Source of the DNA: Reclinomonas americana ATCC 50394
Lineage: Eukaryota; Jakobida; Jakobea; Jakobida
Assembly (NCBI GenBank): GCA_048213135.1
Contig: PS015034.1
Coordinates: 74,054-138,053, forward strand
Length of the DNA: 64,000 nucleotides
Direction of reading: 5' to 3'
Part shown: piece after piece, positions 35,128 to 47,619 of the stretch
Layout of the letters: every line of letters starts with the position of its first letter
Numbering within the stretch: the stretch's first letter is position 1
Translations under genes and position numbers: made by a program
The notes under the pieces: generated by a model
The model's database searches: none
What the model saw: only the letters and a program-made list of their open reading frames with translations
Told to the model about the DNA's origin: nothing

Positions 35128-38100
35128 TCAAATTTTCAACCCCGACGTGCAGTCACCGCTCGTCGCACACGCAGTCATGGTCGACGTTGCCACCACGCCG
35201 CTCTTCGGCACGCACTGCTTGGTCGACGCCGTAAATGTCCACGAGCCGCAGGCGGTCAGTTGAGAGCACCACAGTGAGCATGCTTGTGGTCCGGTTGTCG
35301 TGGTGATGGCCCACGTGAGATCGCCACCAGGTCGATCTGAATGCCAACAACCACCAACTCATCAGCACAACTCTCATCACTGCAACAACATTCCAGCTAC
35401 TCACCCGTTCTAGTCTGGAAGCCGCTGCTGTCATATGCCGCCGCACTCGTCTTGCGTCCCGATACCAAGCAGAAATGCGAGCCACACACGTTGCTGGTCT
35501 CTGCATTGGCTGCGGTTGCTGGCACGTTACTCTGTATGAAATAAGAAGGTGAGCTCGTCATTCCCCTCACGGACTCCCCTCTTCGATCACGTGCCTTCAG
35601 CGTGCACACACTCACGCCAAGTGTGTTTGACGCCGCAGCAGCATCCAGAAATGTCCACGATCGACATTGTGTGGAATCGTCGCACGCCTCGCAGCATGCC
35701 ACCTCGCTTCGAACAGAGACGATGGTGGCCAAGATGGTGCCGCCGGGTCGATCCACAGCCTCGAACTGACACACTTCCAGCGCGGCTGCTCGGTATGGCG
35801 AAGAGTGAGACGACAGATGACGATGGTACACCTGAGCTGACAAGGCAACGCAACGGGCCACGACGCCGTTCTGCGGCACTGTTGAACAGCCCGTATTCGA
35901 TGCTGTATTCACGCACGGCAATCATTGTCAGCAAATGCGCATTTATCTTCAACTTTTTTTGCACAGAGAGAGAGAGAGAGAGATCAGCAAGCAACAACAA
36001 GGTAACCTTCCGTTGCCCGCACGAGCCACTTCGACACAGAGACAGAGAGAGAATACTGAACAGAATACAGAGTCTCCCTTTGTCGCAACTAGATGCACAC
36101 CCGCACGCAGAATTCGTATACTTGTGTCTCTTCACCATTGCTGTCTTGCCTTCACCATAACACTTCCGATCTCCGCTCTTCTCTCTATTCTAATACTTCG
36201 CCCAGTACCCTTTCCTCCAAATTCCCCCCTTACCATCTCCTCCCCCTTTCCCCTTTCCCTCTCTTCCTCCTTTCCTTCTTTTCCCTCTCTTCTCCCCTTT
36301 CCTTCTCTTCCCCTTTTTATCTCTTCCTCCTTTCCCTCTCTTCCCCCTCTTCCCCCTTCCCCTGTCTACCCTCCCTTCCCTTCCTCATTACACACCATAC
36401 ACAATCATGAACTGCTTGGTGTACGTCAGCGCGCCATCGCTCACTTGCACAAACACTTGCAGTCGCCGACTCAGTGGCGGAGCCACCGATATCGTCAGCT
36501 GATTACCGCCCACGAGGCTGAATAGAGCCGCATGCACACCGCCCACAATGCTGAATGTCGGCGTCTGTCCCGTGTTGAGATCCACCATGCTCAGTGTACC
36601 CACCGTGAATGGCACCGTCGCACTCGAGTATGTCTGCGAGCCCGATAGCAGAATGTCGCTCGGTGCCACACTCCCTGCACATACACAGTTCAGCTCTCTT
36701 TTCTCGGTCTCCTCTCTCTCTCTCCTCTCTTCCTCTTCATCCCCCTCTCTCCTCTCCTCTCAATCTCTCCATCTCCGCTCTCCATCTCCCCTATCTATCT
36801 GCATCCTCTCTCTCCCCATCTACCTTCTCCCTTCTCCCTCTTCCCCCCGCCCTCACCCTCTCCTCTCCCTCCGCCCTCTCTCTATCTCTCTTTCTCTCTC
36901 TCTCTCTGTTTCTCCCCCTTTCCCTTTCCCTTCCTTCTCCCTCTCCTTTTCCCTCCCCCTCTCCCTGCCACCCCTTTCACTCACCAATCGCAAAGGCCGA
37001 CAAAGCAACATACGCGCTAGTTGATGCCCATCGCGTGCACAGCTCGTATGTGCCACCAGTCGCACCCGCCGCGCCAATCGTCAGTGTGATGCTGTTCGAA
37101 TTGGTGAATGCACTGCTAATGCTAGTGCTGGCGACGGCTGTCGGCGGTGTCGTCGCGCCGCATCGGGGGGTCGCGAGCACGTAGGCTGATGCGTCCGCTG
37201 AGTTGTTCAGCAGCCCGTATCCCGCCACCGTCACCAGCTGGCCCGCCAGTGGCGACACGAAGGTGGCCGACAGTGATGTCACGGTGAGCACTGCATTGCG
37301 GGCAAAGGCAATCAGCATCATCAGGTGCCGCCACATTCATGCACATACCCTCTCAATCATCACTCACCAGCCGTCACACTGAACGTCTTGTCGACAAACA
37401 TGGGCGGTGTGCCGCTGTCAAACGAGCGAATCGAGACAACCAGCGGACTCCCCACCTGTCCCGCAGATGGCATCTGCAGCTGTGCGCCGCCACCACTCAG
37501 AGAGAACACATTGCTGTTCGCTCCGCCAGTGATAATGTATGTGTACGACTGGCCTCCGTCACTGTCGCTCGTGCTCATCGTGCACACAGGCATGTTGGCC
37601 GTCGACGGCGCAACATAGGTGGTGGTCGAGCACACAATGTCGGTCGGCGTCGAGTTGGAAGTGGTGAAGGACGTGGTGGAGCCGGTGAGAGTGCTGGGCA
37701 CGGTGGAGGTGGAGATGGCACGGAAGTAGTATGTCGAGTTGGCGGCGAGCGATGTCAGTGACGCAGTCAGGGTGGTGCTGGAGGCAACGCCAGAGGTGGC
37801 CGGTGTGGCCGAGACGATGACGGAGCCAATGGTGAGTCGGCGGATGGTAAGATTGTTAGTATCTGAGATGACGCACGCTGAGAAAGCAGCACAGCATGAC
37901 TATCACAAAAACCGGTTGGGGACACGCGTACCTGCAATATACAATGTCGACGATGCGGCATCATATGCCAAGAAATGCTGCATACAGATACAATGTACAC
38001 AAATGAGCTCAAGTGTTCCACGAACGGCCCTACGCACGCAATGCACGGAGCTTACCGAACTGTTCAACCGCGCAGCTGTGAGCGGGCTCCCGTCCGCTGA

Positions 38101-41100
38101 CCCAGCAACTCCTGCTGCACCAGCTATAGTTGTCACAGCACCGGTGCTTACAACGATTTGCCGAATTATGTGACTACCCCTCTTCTCGGATCGCGTTGGA
38201 TAAGAACACGCGAAATAAAGGAACTATGCACGAAACGCAACATCGGAGACGTAAAAAACGCCTCGACCTCGATCTAGCTGGATGCCGATAGGCGTGTTGA
38301 ACAGAGCGGCAGTGCCTGTAGCATCTGTCGAGCCTGCAACTCCAGTAAGCGAACCGGCCAGAGTCGACACAGTCATTGCCAGCATGTCGATTGCACGAAT
38401 GTTGTTACGATCTCGATCAGCTGCGCATCTCCAGAGTGTGAGAGCTGGTCACGATCTGTCTAATAGACGCGGAGATTAGCGTACACACCAACGTACAGTC
38501 GATTGGCCGTCGCGTCCACAACCAAGCCCGCCGGTCCCCCAAACCGTGCTGTTGGTGTGCACGCACCGTCAACGTATGCGTACGACCCCATCGTACCGCA
38601 GTAGGTGGTGACTTCGCCGCCGTATGTGACCTACGAGAGGCAATCTAAGTTGCGCACTACACAAGGAACAATCGACGCAAGTGCGTGCACTCACCTTCCT
38701 GACCGCAGAGTTGCTCCAATCACCAACGTACATCACTTTGTTGGCCGCATCAACAATGATGCCGTGCGGCTGGTTAAACCGCGCACTCGAACCCATGCCA
38801 TCCGCAGCGCCTGCCGAACCATTGCCAGCCAGCGTTGACAAATAACCGGAAGGGGTACTCACGCGGATTGCGTGGTTCCACAACTACAAAGTGTGAATGT
38901 TGAGAGACAAAGCAGCATTCACAGAAGAAACGCAACCAGACCAACGCAACATCAGCAATGTACAAGTATCCGGTCGTCGAGTCCATTGACAGATCGGTGG
39001 GCTTGTTGAACTGAGTAGCAGTGCCGATTCCGTCGACCAGGCCCCACATTCCCGCCGTTCCCAGAAACGTCGACACCACACCTCCACTCGTCACTCGTCG
39101 AACTGTGTGATTGGATTGATCACACACAAACGCAGTACCCGATGTGTCGATTGCAATACCCTGCCAGTCGCCTCAATAATGAGAAATACGTAGCTTGGGG
39201 CAGAGTGGGACGAAAACTTACCATGGGTCTGTTAAAACGAGCAGCAGTCCCCGTGCCATCTGTTGTTCCAACCATGCCCGCCGAGCCCAACCACGTTGAC
39301 ATCGCTGGCGTGATACCGAGAGCAGCTGTCGACGGTGCCCATTCAAACGAGTTGCTCATCGTCGAGGCCGCCACAGAGTTGCCCACCACAGCATTCAACG
39401 TCGCCGACGATGCTGTCACACTGCTGGCCGCAAGCGTGGCCAACGATTGGGTTGCTGTGATGCATCAACAAGGAAGAGAAGCACAGTGAATGACCAGCAA
39501 TGTAAACAGGTGAATGAAGCGGAGAATGCAAAGAAGGAAGATGAGGAAGAAGAAGAACGAGAGGGAGAGGTTAGGGAGGAGGAGGAGGAGGAGGAGGAGG
39601 GGAGAGTGACAATGCAGCACCCCATTCATCTCACCCGCAGTGATGGTGAACGCCTTGTCGAAGAACAGCGGCGGCGATCCATTATCCGTCGACCGTATAG
39701 TCACCGCCAGCGAGCTGCCCGCCTGCCCCGCCGCCACAATCACCAGCGACTGCCCGCTGATCGAAAACACTCCACTATTCGCGCCACCGACAATCGAGTA
39801 CGTGAACGATTGCCCCGCATTCGCGTCCGTCGTCTGGAGCGCACACACGACTTGATTCGCCACCGACGGCGACACATACGTCGTCGACGAGCAGCTAATG
39901 TCGGTTGGAGCCACATTGGTGATGGTGGTGAAGGACACAGTGGCGCCATTGATGGTGCTGGGCGTGGAGGTGACACCGACAGCTCGCAAATAGTACGTCC
40001 AGCTGCTCACCAATCCAGTCAATGAGGCGGTGATGGACGAGGCGAGGGAGCCAGTGGAGGTGGCAGGTGTGGCCGACACCGTCTGCGACGCCAGCGAGAG
40101 GCGACGGATAATGTGCGTGTTGTAATCAGCAACCAGCATAGATGCTGTCGATGAATCGAAGGCGACGTGGACAGGCGAGTTGAAGCGTGCCACGGTCAGA
40201 GCGCTGCCGTTGGCTGATCCACTCATGCCGGCCGCACCACCAATCGTGGACACTGACGAGTCCGACACTCGAAGTTGCCGCACGGTATTGTTGGTGGACT
40301 GAGACACTCATGCAGTCAGAATTGAACGCAGAGGGTGAGGAGTATGGGACACGCTCAACATCGGCAACATAGATGACGTTGTTTCCAGCGTCGTATGCCA
40401 GTCCCACAGGTGTGTTGAAGCGAGCAGCCGTTCCTGCTGAATCGGTCAGAACGCAGGCAGACAATCACACTGAGCTGCCCATCACGGTGGACTCACCGGT
40501 GGCATCCGTGGATCCAGATGTGCCGCTCGTTGAACCCGCCACCGTCGACACCGTCATCCCCACCGTGTCAATCGCTCGGATGGAGTTGTTCACGCGGTCA
40601 CCTGCACTCACACAAACAGCGAAAGGCGGATGAGGACGGGAGGAATGCATCATCTCTGCGTCCCCACACAGCACTCGCCAACATACAGCGTGGATCCAAC
40701 AAGCAGCACGCCATTGGGACCACCGAATCGCGCCGCTCCCGCACACGCACCATCGGCAGTGCCACTCATGCCCGCCGTGCCGCAAAAGGTCGTCGCCGCA
40801 CCAGCGTAGGTCACTCGCCGAATGGCGTTGTTGAGCCAGTCGCCCACAAACACCACTTGGTTCGTGGCATCCACCGCCACACCCATCGGCTGATTGAAGG
40901 AGGCGGCCGCACCCGAGGCATTGGCACTCCCCGACGCCCCGTTTCCCGCCAGTGTAGTGACCACGGCCGCCGGTGTGACGGCACGCACAGCGTGGTTCAT
41001 CAACTGTGGGAGAGAGACGCACAGAGTCAGCAGAATGCATCGAGATGTGTGATGCATACCTCTACATACTCACATCGGCAACATAGATGGTTCCCGTGGT

Positions 41101-41150
41101 TTGGTCGATGGCGAGTCCGGCGACACTGTAAGCGTGCTGGATGAGTGAAG

Positions 41151-41199
<49 letters not shown>

Positions 41200-41802
41200 G
41201 TACTTACGTTTTANNNNNNNNNNNNNNNNNNNNNNNNNNNNNNNNNNNNNNNNNNNNNNNNNNNNNNNNNNNNNNNNNNNNNNNNNNNNNNNNNNNNNNN
41301 NNNNNNNNNNNNNNNNNNNNNNNNNNNNNNNNNNNNNNNNNNNNNNNNNNNNNNNNNNNNNNNNNNNNNNNNNNNNNNNNNNNNNNNNNNNNNNNNNNNN
41401 NNNNNNNNNNNNNCGTGGCCTCTCTCTCTCTGTCACACACACGCGTTCTCACCTGTGCGCGGAGCGCCTTCTCCGCCGCGCTGCATCGTGCACGAGAAGC
41501 GCCCTTCTCCTGAATAGCATCGCGCAGCTTATCGCCCGCCAGTCGCACACTGCGTGCATATCGCTTCGCTGTGCGACGCAGCTCTTGTGCTGTGGTGACC
41601 TTGTCGGCCAGTCGCGGACCAGGCGCCGAAGCACCACGCAGAGCTGTGTCCGGATTAGTGAATGGGAGCAAGACAGAGAGGCAGCGATTCGCAATAAGAG
41701 AGAGAGAGAGAGAGAGACGCAACATCGTGCGTGGACGGCGGCAACGGCGACGCATAACAGCAGTGTGACAATGAGTGCGGCAACGTAGAAGGGGCGAGTC
41801 AT
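35128..41802 (-). CDS. Secreted NHL-repeat/cadherin-like/PAN protein, copy B
   Basis: Exon 1 (41802-41724) is a clear signal peptide (MTRPFYVAALIVTLLLCVAV, then AAVHAR). It splices through a GTTGCGT donor in phase to exon 2 (about 41644-41453), a charged helical segment (KVTTAQELRRTAKRYARSV) absent from copy A. After the 200-N gap at 41214 the gene follows copy A exon for exon: NHL strands, two FN3/cadherin blocks, a further cadherin-like module and two PAN modules, ending LKI with a TGA at 35128. Only 84 bp separate this stop from the start codon of copy A downstream on the same strand. One PAN intron has a GC instead of GT donor at 35594. The protein is predicted to be secreted; no membrane anchor is seen. 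The role is unknown; NHL propellers and PAN domains usually bind proteins or glycans. Confidence 0.75.
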
Positions 41803-42316
41803 GGGATTGTGATTTTTTTCGGTGGGCGCGTGTGTTCTCGGCTCACTCGAGCAACAAAATGGTTTGTACTTTTTTGTCTCACCTTGGTTGTTCCGGGGTG
41901 GCGGAGAATCCACCGCGCTGTATCTCTCTGTCAGTGCGTGTGGTGGTCGATGGGCAGTCACTCGCTGCGTGCGATCGATATCATGATCGATATCGCGCGC
42001 GATCGTCGACGTCGTCTCTTTCGCCATGGCCAGTGATCGCCCCGTACGCAAGCGGCTGCGGAATAATGCACGGGTATCTCGCACTGTATCGTGCTGGAAT
42101 CCCGTGCGCAATGCCTCGCGATTATAACAACGCGCTGCGATCGATATCGCGACGTTGGCGACGTTCACGATTATAACATCGCGACAATCGTCTTCTCTTC
42201 GCCTCACCATTCGCACACCCCTCACACACACATACTTTCACAGCACGGATCACACTGGGACACCCGCAGCAATCAGCACAGGACGACAATCATCATCCGT
42301 CCCTCCTCTCCACATC
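41803..42316. promoter_or_regulatory. Divergent promoter between NHL copy B and WDR3/UTP12
   Basis: The interval lies between two start codons that point away from each other. GATCGATATC occurs three times (41973, 41985 and 42139). CGATTATAACAACGCG at 42119 is repeated as CGATTATAACATCGCG at 42168, 49 bp apart. These repeats are confined to the WDR3-proximal half, so they more likely serve the WDR3 promoter or act on both. Their factor is unknown. Confidence 0.5.
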
Positions 42317-45300
42317 ATGGTGAAGGCGTACCTGCGCTACGTGTCCACGGGCGCCCCGCTGGGCCTGGTCAGTGTGAGCCCGGCTGCGGCTGTCAGCACC
42401 AATGGCGGCTGTGCAGTGCTCACTCCGCCATCGACAATCACTGCGGCCACCGCCACCCGGCCTCGCCAGTTGAACAATGCACTGGCGTCGGCAGCTGTCG
42501 TGTGCACTCCGGCACTGGAGAACGTGCAGCTGTGGCACCAGCGACAAGCGGCGTTGGTGTGTGGCTGTTTTTGCGCCATGTGCACATTCACATGCACACA
42601 CGCGAGCGACCACTCTCTCACTCTTTCTTCTTCTCTCTGTCTGTCTGTGCAGTCGGCGCTGTTGGTGCAGAGCACCAGTGATCTGGCCGATGATTCACAC
42701 CCACAAGTCACTTGTGTGCTGGCATCGTCGTGTGGCACAATGGTCATTGCCGGCTATGTCGACGGATCAATCCGTGTCTTCCGTGTGCCGCCGCAGGCGT
42801 TTCGTGTGCCAGCGGGAGACAGAGAGGTCTGTCTGCCCACTCTCTGCCTCTCTGCAAGCCACCTACCCGCTCACTCTTTCATTCGACGCAGCCGCTGACC
42901 ATCACTCCCGAGCTGGTGTTGGAGGGTCACTCGGCCTCGGTGACGTGCCTGGTGCTGGATAATGGCGACTCGGGCCGTCCTGCCACCTTGCTCCTGTCGG
43001 GCTCCAACGACACCAACGGTATTCTGTGGGATCTGGTGTCGGGTCAGGCCGTGTCGACGCTACGCGGACATCGCGATCAGTTGTCGTGCGCATCGTTTGT
43101 GATGCCGAGTGGAGCCACTGTGGGCGGAGGTGTTGGTCGCGTACAGCGGGCAGTCACAGGGTCGCGCGATGGTCTTGTCAAGATCTGGGAGCTCGACACG
43201 GGAGCGTGTGTGGAGACCATTGTCGGCATCCGCTCGCCGATTCTGGCCGTGTGCGTGTGTCCGCGTGCAGAGCGGCTGCTGGTGGGTGCGTCGGACTCGC
43301 ATCTGCGCATGTATGAATTGGAGACGATGCGGTACATGGGCGGCATGCCGCGTGCCGGCAATCGAGAGCGTGTGGCGTTTGTGAGGTGGTTGACGGCCGC
43401 CAGTGGTCGTGAGTATGTGGTGCTCCACGGCGCCGACAAGGTGCTGGAGTTGTTGACGGTGCTGTCGGCGGAGCGCACTGAGAAGCGAGTTGCCAAGCGA
43501 CGGAGGAAGATCATGCAGAAGAGCAAGAAGCAGCGCAAGGATGCGGCGCAGGGCAAGGATGAGGAGGAGGAGGACGAAGATGGCGACGAGCCGATGGCGG
43601 AGGAGGCGGCTACTGAGGTGCGTCAACTATTCGCAGTGTGTAAGTAAGTGAGAGGACAGGAGAGTGAACGGGATGAACACAAGAAGGAGTAGAGGAGGAA
43701 GAAGAGAGGGCGGAGTGACAAAGAGGGAGTGTGTGTCCAGGCAGAGTGCCAACGCGCGGTGACATGCACAGGTCGGAATCGCGGATGTGCTGGAGGAGCC
43801 TCTGGTGCTGCTGCGGCCGGATGCCAAATTCACTGGCGTGTCTGTGTTGCCGATTGCGCGCAATGCGTCGCACCTGCCGGGTCAGGCGGTCAACGAAGAC
43901 GTGTTTTCGGTGCGCTTCTCTTCCGCCCCCACTGAGGAATTTTTGTGCTTGCGCTGAGAATGGGGGGCATGTGCAGGTGGTGACCACACTCGGCAGCAAC
44001 ACTCTGCAATCCTACGACGTTGTGGTTGCACAGGCGAGCTCCAAGGATCACGCCGCCGACGGTGGCCGGCGCAGTATTGATCCGTCAAAGACGGTGGCGC
44101 GTCCAGCCGGCCTCAACATTCCACACTGGGGTCACGGAAGCGATGTGCGTGCCGTAGTAATCTCCCACGACGACGCACTCGCGGCGTCGGTGTCGAGCGA
44201 CAGTGTCAAGGTGTGGACACTGGCGCACCGGAGACTACTGCGCTCGCTGCCGTCGGGTTATGGCCTGTCGGTGGCGTTCTTGCCTGGCAATCGGCACCTG
44301 GTGGTGGGCACCAAGACTGGCCACCTCGAGTTGTTCGACTTGTCGGCCGCCTGCCTGTTGGAGAGAATACAGGCGCACGATGGTGAGTGCCGTCGGCGAC
44401 GGAAAAAAGACGCGAGTCGTGTCAATCGGTGCTGATGTGTTTGTAGGTGCCGTGTGGAGTGTGATTGTGCATCCGGATGGGCGCGGTCTGGTGACGGGCA
44501 GTGCCGACAAGACGGTGAAGTTCTGGACGGTGGAGAGCATCACGGGCATGGTGGCTGCTCGACCGGTCGCCGATGCCGACGCCAGTGACGATGCTCCGGC
44601 GCAGGTGTGTGTGTTGGCAGGGTCGCGATATTTTCCGTGTCCACTCTCTTGGCCTCTCACCATTTTCGTGTGCTGTTGGGTAGGTTTCTGGCCAGAGGCT
44701 CTCGTTGCGCGAAGTCCACGTGCTGAAAATGACCGACGACGTGCTGTGCGTGCGCATGTCGCACGACGGAACCACGCTTGCCGTGTCGCTTCTCGACTGC
44801 AACATCAAGATCTTCTACGCCGACACACTTCGCTTCCGCCTGTCACTGTACGGCCATTCGGTGTGTGTGTCTTGCGTGTGTTGCTTGGCTCTTTTGCATT
44901 GCGCACGACGCGTGTGGCTGATCTCTGTGCGTCCCATTCGCATAGCTGCCTGTGTTGTCCATGGATCTCAGCACGGATGGCACGCTGATCGTCACCGGTA
45001 GTGCCGACAAGACTGTCCGTTTGTGGGGTCTCGACTTTGGCGACTGTCACCGCACGCTGTTGGCACATACGGACTCGGTAATGGCCGTGCAGTTTGTGCC
45101 AAACACGCACTACTTTTTCTCGGTTTGTGTCGTCGCACGGCGTGCGTGTGTGTGTGCCCATTCTCACACAACGAGCAGGCTGGCAAGGATGGTGACGTGT
45201 CGTACTGGGATGCCGATGCGTACGAGCGCATCTCCACACTGCACGGTCACCACGGCGAGGCGTGGTCGATTGCGTTGTCGTCCTCGGGCGACACGGTGGT

Positions 45301-46560
45301 GACGGGAGGCGCCGATCGTTCAGTTCGCATCTACCGACGCACGCAGGAGCAGGTGTTCTTGGAGGAGGAGCGTGAGAAGGAGCGCGAGAAGCAGCGCGAC
45401 AAGGAAGAGGTAATTCGCGCAGATGCCGGTTTTTGTTGGAAAAGGAAGAGTTATTAATTGGATGCGTCACACAGGCGGCCTCGGTGGCCATGGCATCGAC
45501 TCACGTCTCGAGCATCGTGGACACCACGGGCGAGGCACTCGCGCACTTGGCCAAGCGCGCGGCTGGCACCACGGCGGAGACGCTGAAGGCCGGTGAGCGC
45601 CTGCTGGAGGCACTGGAGGTGGCGGAGGACGAAGAGCAGAGATTGCGGGCGCATCGAGAGGAGTTCGAGAAGTCGCGTCTGGCACAGGAGGCCTACAAGC
45701 AGCTGCTCTCCAGGGGCAAGCGCAGCAAGTCGAGTGGTGGCAGCAAGGCTCCACCACCGCCTCCACCACCGGCGGCGCCCGAGCCTCCACCGCCGAATAT
45801 GTATCTGATGGCAGCGGGAGTCAAAACCGTGGATCAGTATGTGCTCAAGTCGGTGCAGGGCGTTCGCTCCACTGAGTTGGAGCTGGCCCTGGCCACACTG
45901 CCGTTCCACCGGGCCACGCAGTGTGCCGTTCATCTCTACAACGCGGTGTTGGACGAAAAGGTTCTTTTAATCTCCCGATATGTTTCAATGCATCGGATTT
46001 CCGATGTATGAGATGCTAACGCAGTCGGAATGTGCTCTCTCCGGATGCTCTTGCAGGTCGGTTGGGGTGGTCTCGATGTGGTGGAGCTGGTGTGCCGCGT
46101 GATCTTGACGATCCTGCGGCAACACCACACACAACTGGTGGCGAGTCGGGCACTGAGCGATCGGCTGAGCGAGATGGCGGAGCGCATGCGCGCGTTGTTG
46201 CGCCAGCAAAAGGATATAATTGGATTCAATGCGGCGGCGCTTGGCTACCTCCAGCGGGAGCTGGCGCTGCAACACGAGACCACTGACGAGTTTGCCGATG
46301 TGTCGAGCACGCGCGTCTCCGTGCGACTCCCGCGCGCGCCAGTGGCACGCAAGGCCGCCCGGCAGTCGGTGGCCTCGATGGAGAAGAAGAAGCGACTGGC
46401 ATCGGTCGCCGGCCTCGCTCAAGTCAAGTCCGATCAGCCACGCAAGAAGCGTGCCAAGTTCATCACGTCGCAATTGAGCGGAGATGACGGCACCGGCAAC
46501 AGCGACGGAGACGAGGGTGCGCCAGCTTCCCTCTCCGAAAGCATGTTCCCTCGGCGGTGA
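42317..46560 (+). CDS. WDR3: WDR3/UTP12 (DIP2), small-subunit processome WD40 protein
   Basis: Eleven exons join in phase to about 1,138 residues: 42317-42556, 42653-42826, 42892-43617, 43772-43909, 43977-44382, 44447-44604, 44684-44860, 44946-45122, 45179-45409, 45475-45960 and 46057-46560. Two WD40 propellers ([55 protein letters not shown]) are separated by a Lys-rich then acidic linker ([19 protein letters not shown]). The C-terminus carries the Utp12 domain ([20 protein letters not shown], then [17 protein letters not shown]) and a basic tail. This protein is a nucleolar U3 snoRNP/UTP-B component needed for 18S rRNA maturation. It is longer than the roughly 940-residue yeast and human proteins through linker and tail expansion. 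A Pro-rich insert ([15 protein letters not shown]) sits before the Utp12 domain. Confidence 0.9.
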
Positions 46561-46656
46561 TATCATATCGAGGGAGGCCATTGAATATCTCTTTGCTTCG
46601 AATATGTGGGTCGTTGGCATTGTTTGTTTCCGCATGCAGGTTTGTGGTGTTGTTAG

Positions 46657-46662
46657 AATAAA
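46657..46662 (+). promoter_or_regulatory. AATAAA polyadenylation signal of WDR3
   Basis: The canonical hexamer lies 97 nt after the WDR3 stop codon, on the coding strand, with no competing gene in between. Confidence 0.65.
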
Positions 46663-47259
46663 GTGAATTAGGTCTCACGCGCTTTACTTGAAAAAAGAAT
46701 CTGCGGCTTTTTTTATTCTATGTTTCTTGTTGTTGCGATTGCTCGTGCTGCGTCGACCCTCCAGCCTTCGCGCGCGCACAGGTCGACTGGCACTCATATA
46801 CAGTATGTGTACATGCATGCCACGCGCCCTCGGTGCGTCCAGGTGCACGCGCCAACAACATTTCCAAATTTGTAACGGTAACGGTCAGTGCAACGGTCAA
46901 CTTTTCGCTCCGCGGAACAGGCACGTGCCACCGCTGTCGGAGCCCACCGCCTGCGCCACCCACACACCGCCACACAGCACACACACACACACGCACACAA
47001 CGCACACGCGCGCGCATACAGATTCATTTCGAATCGTGCGCAAAGGCGAGGCGACTTTGCCTGCAATCCCAACAATGTGGCGCGCGAAATTTTTTTGAAT
47101 ATCAAACGTGAAATCGAACACCTTTTTCTCGTCGCAACGCTCGCACGCAGAGGCAAACACCCTCTCCCAACACACTCCAACTCTCTTTCTCTTTGTTTGC
47201 GCTCGACAACGCCCTCTCTCTGGCTCTTGTTTCTCTCTCCTCAAACAACAACAACGCTC
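46663..47259. other. Intergenic; no gene seen
   Basis: It contains the WDR3 3' flank, a (CA)n stretch near 46960-47000 and presumably the promoter of the small gene starting at 47260. Frames here are low complexity only. Confidence 0.5.
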
Positions 47260-47499
47260 ATGTCGGCCTCGTCTGCATCGTTTCTGTGGAGCGCCAAGTC
47301 GCACTGCCTGTCAACAACAACAACCTCCTCCTCCTCAACAACAACAGCACCATTGGTGCACACTGCGCCACCACCGCTGACAGCGTGGGCAAGAACAAAG
47401 CGGCCTCGCATGATGCCTCCAACTGCTGAAGTGAGTCGATCGTGCGCGCGCGTGCTCTTTGCACAGGCCGACGATTACGATGAGGAGGATGATCGAGAG
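47260..47499 (+). CDS. Ser/Thr-rich small protein, 5' exons only (uncertain)
   Basis: A start at 47260 opens a Ser/Thr/Pro-rich frame (MSASSASFLWSAKSHCLSTT) ending at a GTGAGT donor after 47430. A 33-nt exon (47467-47499) follows in phase with an acidic peptide (ADDYDEEDDRE) and a GTACGC donor. A possible third exon near 47570-47613 (VCLASRLSVALPI) keeps the frame, after which I lose it. No domain is recognisable. It could instead be a 5' untranslated leader of the downstream hydrolase gene. Confidence 0.3.
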
Positions 47500-47619
47500 G
47501 TACGCACTTGTTAAGTGTGCCTGCTTGTATCGCCTGCGTGATGCTCATTTTCTGTGCGACAACAACAGGTGTGTTTGGCGTCCAGGTTGTCTGTGGCCCT
47601 CCCAATCCGGTGAAAGCCC

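Larger units (their letters stand above)
27997..41200. repeat. Tandem segmental duplication, about 7.1-kb period
   Basis: Corresponding points lie 7,084 bp apart (29322 and 36406), 7,131 bp (28266 and 35397) and 7,078 bp (33228 and 40306). Introns as well as exons are conserved, including the pyrimidine-rich intron near 29100-29290 (copy B 36230-36380). The offset drifts through indels in simple repeats. Homology stops near 34070 in copy A and 41150 in copy B, upstream of which the two genes have different exons. Confidence 0.92.

Noticed and set aside
27997-41802. NHL duplication as a collapsed-haplotype assembly artefact
   Set aside because: Distinct 5' exons and signal peptides, plus coding and splice-site differences, favour two real loci, though long reads would be decisive.
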